Below, piece after piece: positions 42,292-54,767 of a stretch of 64,000 nt of DNA. Every line of letters starts with the position of its first letter. Within the stretch, counting starts at the first letter, position 1. Location of the stretch: positions 1 through 64,000 of the forward strand of contig NZ_JAENII010000003.1 of the NCBI RefSeq assembly GCF_016595525.1. The letters run 5' to 3'. The notes below the pieces were generated by a model. The model did not search any database. It worked only from the letters and a program-made list of their open reading frames with translations, and had not been told where the DNA came from. The position numbers were made by a program, and so were the translations under genes. The DNA comes from Haloferula rosea (GTDB lineage: Bacteria; Verrucomicrobiota; Verrucomicrobiia; Verrucomicrobiales; Akkermansiaceae).

Positions 42292-44589
42292 GTGTCCGCA
42301 ATCTCGTCCAAATGGCTCCGGTCGGCCCCCATGGCCTCCCTCCTCTTTTCCGCGACCCATGCTGAAGAGCTCGAGGAGGCTTGGAAGAAGGAGATCCTGC
42401 CGCTCTTCGACTACCACTGCTACGAGTGCCACGGCGAAGGGATCAAGGAAGGCGAACTCGCTCTCGATGAATTTGACGGCATCCCCTCGATGCAGGCCGA
42501 CCGCGAGCGCTGGAAGCGCATCCGCGCCCACATCGACCAGCGGTTGATGCCACCCATCGACGAGGAGCAACCCACCTCCGAAGAACGCGACAAGATGGTC
42601 CAGTGGATCGACGCCGCGGTCTTTCCCGTCGACCCGGACAAGCCGGACCCCGGCCGTGTCACCCTGCGGCGCCTCAATCGCATCGAATACGAGAACACCC
42701 TCAAAGACCTTCTCGGCGTCCGACTCGAGCTCCAGGAGCTCCTGCCGCCCGACGACTCGGGCTACGGCTTTGACAACATCGGCGATGTCCTGACCCTCTC
42801 GCCCGCCCACATGGAGCGCTTTCTGGCCTCGGCGCGGTTTGCGCTGGAGCAGACGGTCCATGCCGACCCGATGCCCTTTCCCAGCCGGACCATCCCCGGG
42901 CGCAAAATGGAAGGCGGAGGCCATCGCGACGAGAACGGCCACTTTCTTTTCCGCAATGGAGCCGCCACCACGGATCTCGAGTTCCCGAAGGCCGGCCGCT
43001 ACCGGATCAGCATCGCGGCCGGAGGCACATTCGGGGCGAAAGAGGGCCCTCAGATGATTGTCCGACTCGACAAGGAGAAACTCGGCTCATGGGAGATCCG
43101 GGATTCGCTCGAGACCCCGGGCACCACCGACATCGAGGTCACGATTGCCAAGCCCGGCCGCAAAACCCTCGCTGCTGAGTTTCCAAACGACTGGTTCGAC
43201 GAAAACTACCCCGTCCCCACCGCCCGTGACCGGAACCTCCTCGTTCACCAGGTTTCCCTTACCGGGCCCCTCGATGGGCCCCGTCCCCGGAAGCCGGAGA
43301 GTCATCGCAGGATCTACGGAGAACGTCGTAGCGGCGAATCCGACGAAGCCTGGGCCACCCGCATCTTCTCCCGGTTTGCCCGCCAGGCATTCCGGCGTCC
43401 CCTCGAGCCGGGTGAGGCCGAGCGCTACCTTCACTTCATCCGCCTGGCGGAAAGAGAGGGTCGCGACTTCGAGCACGGTGTGCTGCACGGATTGGAAGCC
43501 ATCCTGGTTTCGCCATCCTTCCTCTTCCGCGAGGAACCGCAGCCCGAGCCTGACAATCCGGAGCGCATCCACCCGATCAATGAGCACGCGCTCGCCTCCC
43601 GGCTTTCCTATTTCATCTGGTCGACCATGCCGGACCAGGCGCTGAGCAAACTGGCGGACGACGGACTGCTTCGCGCCAACCTCCACGCGGAGGTCGAGCG
43701 CATGCTCAACTCCCCGAAGGCCGAACAATTCGTCAGCAACTTCGCCGGCCAGTGGCTGCAACTCCGCGATCTCCGGTCCGCAAACCCGTCGCGCCGGGCC
43801 TTCCCCCGCTTCAACAGCCGGCTGCGCCAAGACATGGCCCGCGAAACCAACCTGCTGTTCGCACACATGATCCGCGAGAACCGGCCGATCACCGACTTGA
43901 TCGACGCCGATTACACCTTCGTGAATCGAAGACTCGCCAAACACTACGGCATCGAAGGAGTGGAATCGGACTCCTTTGAGCGGGTGTCGCTCTCGGGTTC
44001 CCCACGGCGTGGCATCCTCGGCCACGGCTCGTTCCTTCTCGTCACCTCCCATCCTCTGCGCACCTCCCCCGTCCTGAGGGGCAAGTTCGTGCTCCAGAAC
44101 CTGCTCGACATGGCACCGCCACCACCACCGCCCAATGTGCCCCAGCTCACACCGCCCGAGAAACACGGCAAGGGACTCAGCCTGCGCGAGCAGATGGAAA
44201 AGCACCGCGAGGACCCCGGCTGCGCATCCTGCCACGCCTTGATGGACCCGATCGGATTCGGCCTGCAGAATTTCGATGCCGACGGCTCATGGCGAACCAA
44301 GGAGAACGGGAAACCGATCGATGCCTCCGGTCAGCTCGGTGACGGCCAGAAGTTTCAGGGCGCGGATGACTTGCGCAGACTGCTCCTCGAGCACCATCGC
44401 GAGGACTTCCTCCGCTCCGCTGGATCGAAAATGCTCACCTATGCCCTTGGCCGTGGCACGGATTGGTATGACAAACCCGCAATTGATCGTATCGTCCGCG
44501 AGACCGAAGATGGCGATTTCGGCACCCGCGCCATGATCCACGCCGTCATTCGCTCCGTTCCCTTCCAGTATCGCCGCGGAGAAGGGTGA
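42292..44589 (+). CDS. Secreted c-type cytochrome of the DUF1587/1592/1588/1585 set
   Basis: A 765-residue protein of the planctomycete/verrucomicrobial type. A haem-binding CYECH lies near residue 43 after the signal region, then DUF1587 (LNRIEYENTLKDLLGV, about 125), a carbohydrate-binding-like segment, DUF1595/DUF1592 (FARQAFRRPLEPGEAERYL; about 360-500), DUF1588 (RGILGHGSFLLVTSHPLRTS and a second haem motif CASCH near 645) and DUF1585 (RSAGSKMLTYALGRGTDW). Function unknown; an extracellular redox role is inferred from the haems. GTG at 42292 is used as start; ATG at 42331 is an alternative. The next gene, DUF1552, is its usual partner. Confidence 0.88.
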   Translation: MSAISSKWLRSAPMASLLFSATHAEELEEAWKKEILPLFDYHCYECHGEGIKEGELALDEFDGIPSMQADRERWKRIRAHIDQRLMPPIDEEQPTSEERDKMVQWIDAAVFPVDPDKPDPGRVTLRRLNRIEYENTLKDLLGVRLELQELLPPDDSGYGFDNIGDVLTLSPAHMERFLASARFALEQTVHADPMPFPSRTIPGRKMEGGGHRDENGHFLFRNGAATTDLEFPKAGRYRISIAAGGTFGAKEGPQMIVRLDKEKLGSWEIRDSLETPGTTDIEVTIAKPGRKTLAAEFPNDWFDENYPVPTARDRNLLVHQVSLTGPLDGPRPRKPESHRRIYGERRSGESDEAWATRIFSRFARQAFRRPLEPGEAERYLHFIRLAEREGRDFEHGVLHGLEAILVSPSFLFREEPQPEPDNPERIHPINEHALASRLSYFIWSTMPDQALSKLADDGLLRANLHAEVERMLNSPKAEQFVSNFAGQWLQLRDLRSANPSRRAFPRFNSRLRQDMARETNLLFAHMIRENRPITDLIDADYTFVNRRLAKHYGIEGVESDSFERVSLSGSPRRGILGHGSFLLVTSHPLRTSPVLRGKFVLQNLLDMAPPPPPPNVPQLTPPEKHGKGLSLREQMEKHREDPGCASCHALMDPIGFGLQNFDADGSWRTKENGKPIDASGQLGDGQKFQGADDLRRLLLEHHREDFLRSAGSKMLTYALGRGTDWYDKPAIDRIVRETEDGDFGTRAMIHAVIRSVPFQYRRGEG

Positions 44590-44634
44590 TCAATCGCCCC
44601 CTTCTGCCACGTATTCCTCCAAATCGACATCGCC

Positions 44635-45936
44635 ATGCACCCTCGAAGACAGTTTCTCAAAGGCATCGCCGCCACGCTCGCCCTGCCCTCACTCGAGTCC
44701 TTGGCAGCCGTCTCGAAGACCCCGGCGGCAAATCCACTGCGACTGGGTTTCGTCTATGTTCCCAATGGCGTGAACCAGAGCCATTGGCAGGTCAAGGGGG
44801 CGGGTCCGGACTATGAAATTTCGGAAACGCTCAAGCCGCTTGCCGGCATGCGCGACCAATTCTCCATCCTGCGGAAGCTCGACCACGAGAAGGCCGAATC
44901 GAATGGTGACGGTGCAGGCGACCACGCCAGAGCGAACGCCACCTTCCTCACCGGATGCCAGGCGCGAAAAACCGCCGGGGCCGACATCGAGATCGGGATC
45001 TCGGCCGACCAACTCGCCGCCCGTCAGATCGGCCACCGCACCCGGCTGTCCAGCCTCGAGCTCTCCACCGACCCGCCAAGACGATCCGGCCACTGCGACT
45101 CCGGCTACTCGTGCGCCTATCAATACAACCTGTCCTGGCTGGATGAGAACACACCGGCCCCGGCCGAGCGCGATCCCCGTCTGGTATTCGAGAAGCTCTT
45201 CGGATCTGGAAACCGCGATCAGGATGCAAAGCGCCGTCACTACCAGCAAAGCATTCTCGATTTCGTCAATGAGGACGCCAAGCGGTTGCAGAAGCGCCTT
45301 GGAGCCACCGATCGCGGCAAGATGGACGAATACATGACCGCGGTTCGCGACATCGAAACCCGCATCGAACGCGCCGAGGAGTTCCGTGTCGAGGTCCCGG
45401 AATCCCAACGCCCGAACGGCGTGCCCGAATCCTACAAGGAGCACATCCGGATTCAGTTCGAGCTGATGGCACTCGCTTTCGAAACCGACAGCACACGGAT
45501 CTCCACCTTCATGCTCGCCCATGACGGATCGAACCGGCCTTTCCCCGAACTCGAGATCCACAGCGGACACCACGAGCTCTCCCACCACCGCGGCAACCGC
45601 GAACATCTCGAGCAGATCGCACGCATCGACCGCTTCTACATGGAACAGTTCGCCGCCTTCCTCGAGCGCTTGAAGAACACACCGGAAGGTGACGGCAACC
45701 TGCTCGATCACTCGATGATCGTTTACGGAAGTGGCATCGGAGACGGAAACCGTCACAACCACAACGACCTGCCCGTCCTGCTGGCGGGCGGTGGCAATGG
45801 GACACTCAACCCGGGTCGCGTCGTCGACGCCCGCGAAGGAACCCCCATGACCAACCTCTACATTTCCCTCCTCGAGCGAATGGGCGTGAACGCCGAGCGG
45901 ATCGGTGACTCGAACGGCAAGTTCGAATCCATCTGA
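44635..45936 (+). CDS. DUF1552 secreted protein (Tat signal)
   Basis: A 433-residue DUF1552 protein with twin-arginine signal (PRRQFLKGIAATLALPSLE). It has the typical conserved core: FVYVPNGVNQSHW, HARANATFLTGC, CAYQYNLSWL and MIVYGSGIGDGNRHNHNDLPV. The fold resembles DUF1501/alkaline phosphatase-like proteins. Function is unknown. It starts 45 bases after the DUF1592 cytochrome and is almost certainly cotranscribed with it. Confidence 0.88.
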   Translation: MHPRRQFLKGIAATLALPSLESLAAVSKTPAANPLRLGFVYVPNGVNQSHWQVKGAGPDYEISETLKPLAGMRDQFSILRKLDHEKAESNGDGAGDHARANATFLTGCQARKTAGADIEIGISADQLAARQIGHRTRLSSLELSTDPPRRSGHCDSGYSCAYQYNLSWLDENTPAPAERDPRLVFEKLFGSGNRDQDAKRRHYQQSILDFVNEDAKRLQKRLGATDRGKMDEYMTAVRDIETRIERAEEFRVEVPESQRPNGVPESYKEHIRIQFELMALAFETDSTRISTFMLAHDGSNRPFPELEIHSGHHELSHHRGNREHLEQIARIDRFYMEQFAAFLERLKNTPEGDGNLLDHSMIVYGSGIGDGNRHNHNDLPVLLAGGGNGTLNPGRVVDAREGTPMTNLYISLLERMGVNAERIGDSNGKFESI

Positions 45937-45976
45937 TTGACCAGCGAGACAGGTCGCCCCACTCCGAGTCGACTCG

Positions 45977-46348
45977 ATGGACTGGAACCGCAGCGCCAAC
46001 GACGGAGCGACCGACGATGTCGCCGACTGGGCCTATCCTCCCAACGGAGGACGGTTGAAAATGGTTCTGGCGGGCCTGCTTCTGCCGCTCTGGGTCGGCT
46101 ACCGGGCATGGGTGGCGTGGACCACGGAGACCGCCATCTGGTTCGGCAACCGAAGCTCGGACATGGAAGTGAAGGGCGACACCGCCAAGGCCATCGCCGT
46201 CTGCTACCTTGCCGCCGCTCTTTTCGCCCACTTCCGGTGGTTCTGGGGTCTCTGGCCCTGCTACCGGATCTTTGAAATCGGCATCATGCTGGCGATGATC
46301 CTCGGGCTCGGAGGCTGCGGATCCGCCTGGTATTTCGCGTTTCGCTGA
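45977..46348 (+). CDS. Small membrane protein, unknown function
   Basis: A 123-residue protein with transmembrane segments at about residues 28-45, 74-90 and 97-120. A Trp-rich middle (WVAWTTETAIWFGNRSS) lies in a loop. No family is recognised. It starts 40 bases after the DUF1552 stop, so it may be part of that operon. It ends 60 bases before the TPP riboswitch. Confidence 0.6.
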   Translation: MDWNRSANDGATDDVADWAYPPNGGRLKMVLAGLLLPLWVGYRAWVAWTTETAIWFGNRSSDMEVKGDTAKAIAVCYLAAALFAHFRWFWGLWPCYRIFEIGIMLAMILGLGGCGSAWYFAFR

Positions 46349-46406
46349 GCCCCCGGGTCCTCCTCACCTTGACTTCCCCCGCCCCACGTCCACACTACCG
46401 GGAGCA

Positions 46407-48652
<2,246 letters not shown>

Positions 48653-48707
48653 GACTGTCATTTGAGATGCCTCGCGCTCTCTTTTGATTGCAGACCACGG
48701 GAACCCA

Positions 48708-48716
48708 TGCTATCCC
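48708..48716 (+). promoter_or_regulatory. Extended -10 element before the Xre antitoxin gene
   Basis: TGCTATCCC fits the TGnTAn pattern, with the T at the sixth hexamer position replaced by C. It ends 6 bases before the ATG at 48723, as in the gene at 13521. Confidence 0.3.
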
Positions 48717-48722
48717 ATGGTC

Positions 48723-49172
48723 ATGGACTACCGTGATCGCCCCGTGGTGCAGGCCCTCCTGCCTCCTGCTGAGGATGGCATGGGGGCCGTGCACGAGGAC
48801 CCCTTTCTGGACACTCCATTGGTGGAGCGGATCCGGACCGGCCTTCCCATGTCGGAATTCCGCGCCTTGCTCGCCTTGCTGAGGATTTCAGAAGAAGAAC
48901 TCGGCCGCCTTCTCGGAATCTCACCCGCCACCCTGAATCGCCGCAAAAAATCCAAGCTCCTCGCCACCCCGGAGAGTGAGCGCATCGTTCGCTTCGCCCG
49001 CCTGTTCGGCATCGGTATGGAGGTCTTCGGAGAGGAAGAGGCCACCCGGCAATGGCTGAAGGCTCCCAACCCGGGAACCGGTGGCGAATCCCCCCTGTCC
49101 TACGCGGACACCGAATTCGGAGCGCGTGAAGTCGAAGACCTCCTTGGTCGTTTGGATCATGGCGTCTTCTGA
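48723..49172 (+). CDS. Xre/ParS-type antitoxin (DUF2384)
   Basis: A 149-residue protein with a helix-turn-helix in the middle (SEEELGRLLGISPATLNRRKKSK) and the C-terminal MbcA/ParS-type toxin-binding region (RFARLFGIGMEVFGEEEATRQWLKAPN, then EFGAREVEDLLGRLDHG). Its end overlaps the RES gene by 14 bases, the usual layout of an Xre-RES toxin-antitoxin operon in which the antitoxin is first. ATG at 48717 is an alternative start. It likely represses its own promoter. Confidence 0.88.
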   Translation: MDYRDRPVVQALLPPAEDGMGAVHEDPFLDTPLVERIRTGLPMSEFRALLALLRISEEELGRLLGISPATLNRRKKSKLLATPESERIVRFARLFGIGMEVFGEEEATRQWLKAPNPGTGGESPLSYADTEFGAREVEDLLGRLDHGVF

Positions 49173-49605
49173 AACAGGCGGGACCGTTTCCGTCTACCGC
49201 ATCGTCTCTCCCCGCTGGACCGCCTCGGCCTTCTCCGGTGAAGGAGCGCAGAAGTACGGTGGACGCTGGAATTCACCGGGGCGACGCGTCGTTTACACGG
49301 CAGGAAGCCGTGCGCTCGCCGCACTGGAAATGCTCGTTCACCTGACAACTCCCGGCAGCAGGTCCAAGCCCTACTCCATCATCGAAGTGACACTCCCGCT
49401 CGAACAGATCCAGGAGATCGGATCAACGGCCCACCCGGTTCAAGCAGGCGACGATTGGCTCAAGAGCGGGAGCTCCCTCGCCCTCCGGGTGCCCTCCATC
49501 ATCATCCCCGAGGAGCCGAACTACCTGATCAATCCCGAGCATCCGGCCTTCGCCGAGCTTCGTATCGGCAAGCCCTCGCCCTTCGGATTCGACTCACGGA
49601 TGTAG
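49159..49605 (+). CDS. RES-domain toxin
   Basis: A 148-residue RES domain of the ADP-ribosyltransferase-like fold. Residues include YRIVSPRWTASAFSGEGA, the RWNSPG segment with Arg, and VVYTAGSRALAALEMLVHL with the Tyr/Ser/Glu pattern. RES toxins deplete NAD+. The family's catalytic Arg, Tyr, Glu and Ser positions appear present. It overlaps the antitoxin gene by 14 bases, so translational coupling is likely. It is followed by a strong bidirectional terminator hairpin. Confidence 0.88.
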   Translation: MASSETGGTVSVYRIVSPRWTASAFSGEGAQKYGGRWNSPGRRVVYTAGSRALAALEMLVHLTTPGSRSKPYSIIEVTLPLEQIQEIGSTAHPVQAGDDWLKSGSSLALRVPSIIIPEEPNYLINPEHPAFAELRIGKPSPFGFDSRM

Positions 49606-49611
49606 CACAGA

Positions 49612-49642
49612 AAAGGCCCGCCGGATCACTCCGGCGGGCCTT
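49612..49642. terminator. Bidirectional hairpin terminator between RES toxin and enolase
   Basis: AAGGCCCGCCGGA and TCCGGCGGGCCTT form a perfect 13-bp stem around TCAC. It lies between converging genes and can end transcripts from both sides. The T-tracts are short. Confidence 0.8.
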
Positions 49643-49660
49643 GAGAATTCGAACGGCGAA

Positions 49661-52809
<3,149 letters not shown>

Positions 52810-52876
52810 CGGGGTGACCGTGCGAATCCACGTTGGAAAACGCAAGGCCCATCCGGCCAAAATCGGCCTGAAACTG

Positions 52877-53653
52877 TCAGCGTTCCCTAACTACCGGAGG
52901 GGTCACGACCCTTGGGCGAGGGCGGCGCACCTTCCAATCGTCGTCCTCGGCATGATGCATCGTACGCATCAGCGCTCCGACCGAGCACTTCCAGTCACGC
53001 GGAACCACCATTTTGCCATCCTTGCGGACCGGGCCTTCGTAGATGGTTTCACCATCGCCATCGCGGATCACGACCATCGCCTCACCATCCTCGTGGTGCA
53101 GCTGGGCCGTGCTTCCATCTTCACGTGAAACCACCGCCTTGCGTGCCTGCGGATAAACAATCGAGCGGGGCATCCCAGGTACACCGGCCGGAACCAGAGG
53201 AATATCGACCGGAGAGATCTCGGACTGCACCTGCCGGGGCGGCGCAGGGGCCAACTCCAGATCCATTGCCAGATGCTTCCCCGAGCGCACGATCGTCATG
53301 TTCACGGAATCCCCGATCTTGTGCATCCGCAGCAGCGTCCCGAACTGAGCTTCGTTGATCAGGATCTGATCGTTGAATTTCCACAGGATGTCATAGCTCC
53401 GCAGACCGGCCTTGTCAGCCGGGCTTCCTGCCGTGACCCCAGTGATGAGGAATCCAGCGCCCATCGGGACATCGACCACATGCGCACGCATCGCGTCATC
53501 GAGCTTGCCCACCTCAAGTCCCACCCATGGGGTCTGGGCCATCGGTCCTGCCGGCACCGGACGAGGGTCCGCGACCTCCTTGGCCGGTTCTTGGGCCGTC
53601 AGCGGCAGCAGAACGGCCAGAAGGATCGGTGAAACATGTTTGATCACGCTCAT
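52877..53653 (-). CDS. Secreted PDZ-domain protein
   Basis: A 258-residue protein with a signal peptide (residues 1-20). Residues about 45-135 are a PDZ domain (PMGAGFLITGVTAGSPADKAGLRSYDILWKFNDQ). No protease domain. The C-terminal part is beta-rich with GSTAQLHHEDGEAMVVIRDG. It lies 5 bases downstream of the candidate anti-sigma gene and 67 bases upstream of the Gre-like gene, all on the same strand, so it belongs to the ECF sigma operon. It may bind peptide tails in the envelope and feed the sigma/anti-sigma pair; this is inferred. Confidence 0.8.
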   Translation of the reverse strand: MSVIKHVSPILLAVLLPLTAQEPAKEVADPRPVPAGPMAQTPWVGLEVGKLDDAMRAHVVDVPMGAGFLITGVTAGSPADKAGLRSYDILWKFNDQILINEAQFGTLLRMHKIGDSVNMTIVRSGKHLAMDLELAPAPPRQVQSEISPVDIPLVPAGVPGMPRSIVYPQARKAVVSREDGSTAQLHHEDGEAMVVIRDGDGETIYEGPVRKDGKMVVPRDWKCSVGALMRTMHHAEDDDWKVRRPRPRVVTPPVVRER

Positions 53654-53658
53654 GGCAC

Positions 53659-54126
53659 TCAGAAGGAACTCACAGGCATCAATACCACCTCGTCACGTGG
53701 ACGCACCACCGTGACCTCATGGCCCGTTTGCGGATCATGGAATCGCTCCTGATTGACGACCTGGACGTGCCAAGCTCGCATCAGGTTTCCCTCGTCGTCG
53801 GACACCAGTCGATCTTCGGCTTCCGCGGACACGACTCCCACCTCCTCAGACACCAGCGAAACGGACTGGACCTGATCGGACCAGCCGACGAAAGCATCCA
53901 CGGACTCCGGGGCATTCATCCACGTAATGCCAAAGGCCAGAGCGATGCCTGCCGCCGCGGACCCCGTGAGCCACGCCATGCGGTGGCCATTGAAGGAGGC
54001 CGCCTCGTCAGCGGTGCCCGCCAACTCGTCGATCATCTGATCCATCGCTTCCATCCCCGCCTCACTGAAACCGCGAGGGGTGAGGCAGCGCTGAAGGCGT
54101 CGTTCGATTTCCTCAGGCGTGTCCAT
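53659..54126 (-). CDS. Single-pass membrane protein, candidate anti-sigma factor
   Basis: A 155-residue protein with a cytoplasmic N-terminus of about 48 residues (EEIERRLQRCLTPRG), a transmembrane helix at about 50-70 (MAWLTGSAAAGIALAFGITW) and a periplasmic part of about 85 residues. No zinc-anti-sigma HxxxCxxC motif is seen. Its start overlaps the sigma factor gene by 14 bases, the normal place of an anti-sigma factor. Function is inferred from position and topology. Confidence 0.65.
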   Translation of the reverse strand: MDTPEEIERRLQRCLTPRGFSEAGMEAMDQMIDELAGTADEAASFNGHRMAWLTGSAAAGIALAFGITWMNAPESVDAFVGWSDQVQSVSLVSEEVGVVSAEAEDRLVSDDEGNLMRAWHVQVVNQERFHDPQTGHEVTVVRPRDEVVLMPVSSF

Positions 54127-54643
54127 GTCGAACCTCCTTCACTCGGCGCATGGCAAGCGCCAGTTGCTCCAATGCATACCGATACCTCGAAGCAGCGGTA
54201 TTGGGCGAAATCGCCAGCGACTCGGAGATCTGAGCAAAAGTCAGACCTCCCCAAATCTTCATCGTGACCACCTCACGCAGCTTCGGGCTCAGACCCTCGA
54301 CCGCTTGACGCAGCAGGACCGCCTCCTCGTCCTCCTCGACCGAGGGATCCAGCCACACGTCTTCGAAATCGTTGAGATAGATAATCGATTCCTCGCGCTT
54401 GCGCCGCCGTGTATCCGAGCGGTAGCGGTTCAGCCCGCAGAAGCGGATGGTGGAAAAAGCCAACGGCAAATCGGGCGGAACGCCTCCCTTGTCCTGCTGC
54501 ACCTTCCACAACCGCATCACCGCTTCCTGCACCAGATCCTCGGCATCCGCCTGAGCGGGCGCCCAACCACGGGCAAACAGGAGCATGCGATGACCATTCT
54601 CGGCCATCCACTGCTTCCAGTTCGCTGCGGTTTTCTTACCCAT
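54113..54643 (-). CDS. ECF RNA polymerase sigma factor
   Basis: A 176-residue sigma-70-family protein with region 2 (PAQADAEDLVQEAVMRLWKVQ) and region 4 (LREVVTMKIWGGLTFAQISE with SPNTAASRYRYALEQL, the DNA-recognition helix). No region 3. The frame is open to 54751, but ATG at 54643 gives normal length. It is the first gene of a run with anti-sigma-like, PDZ, Gre-like and eno genes, each separated by 68 bases or less. Confidence 0.9.
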   Translation of the reverse strand: MGKKTAANWKQWMAENGHRMLLFARGWAPAQADAEDLVQEAVMRLWKVQQDKGGVPPDLPLAFSTIRFCGLNRYRSDTRRRKREESIIYLNDFEDVWLDPSVEEDEEAVLLRQAVEGLSPKLREVVTMKIWGGLTFAQISESLAISPNTAASRYRYALEQLALAMRRVKEVRHGHA

Positions 54644-54767
54644 CCACCCTAAAAATGCCGCCAAATCGGCCCTTTGTCTGCAAAATCTTTCCGCCCGAGA
54701 TCCCTTGATTTCGCTGACACAGGGATGCACTGGCCAGACGGCCCGGTTCATGCTCCATTCGCCCCGA

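Noticed and set aside
43087-45999. Long minus-strand ORFs (382 and 436 codons) opposite the DUF1592 and DUF1552 genes
   Set aside because: Shadow frames; the plus-strand genes have complete domains and export signals.
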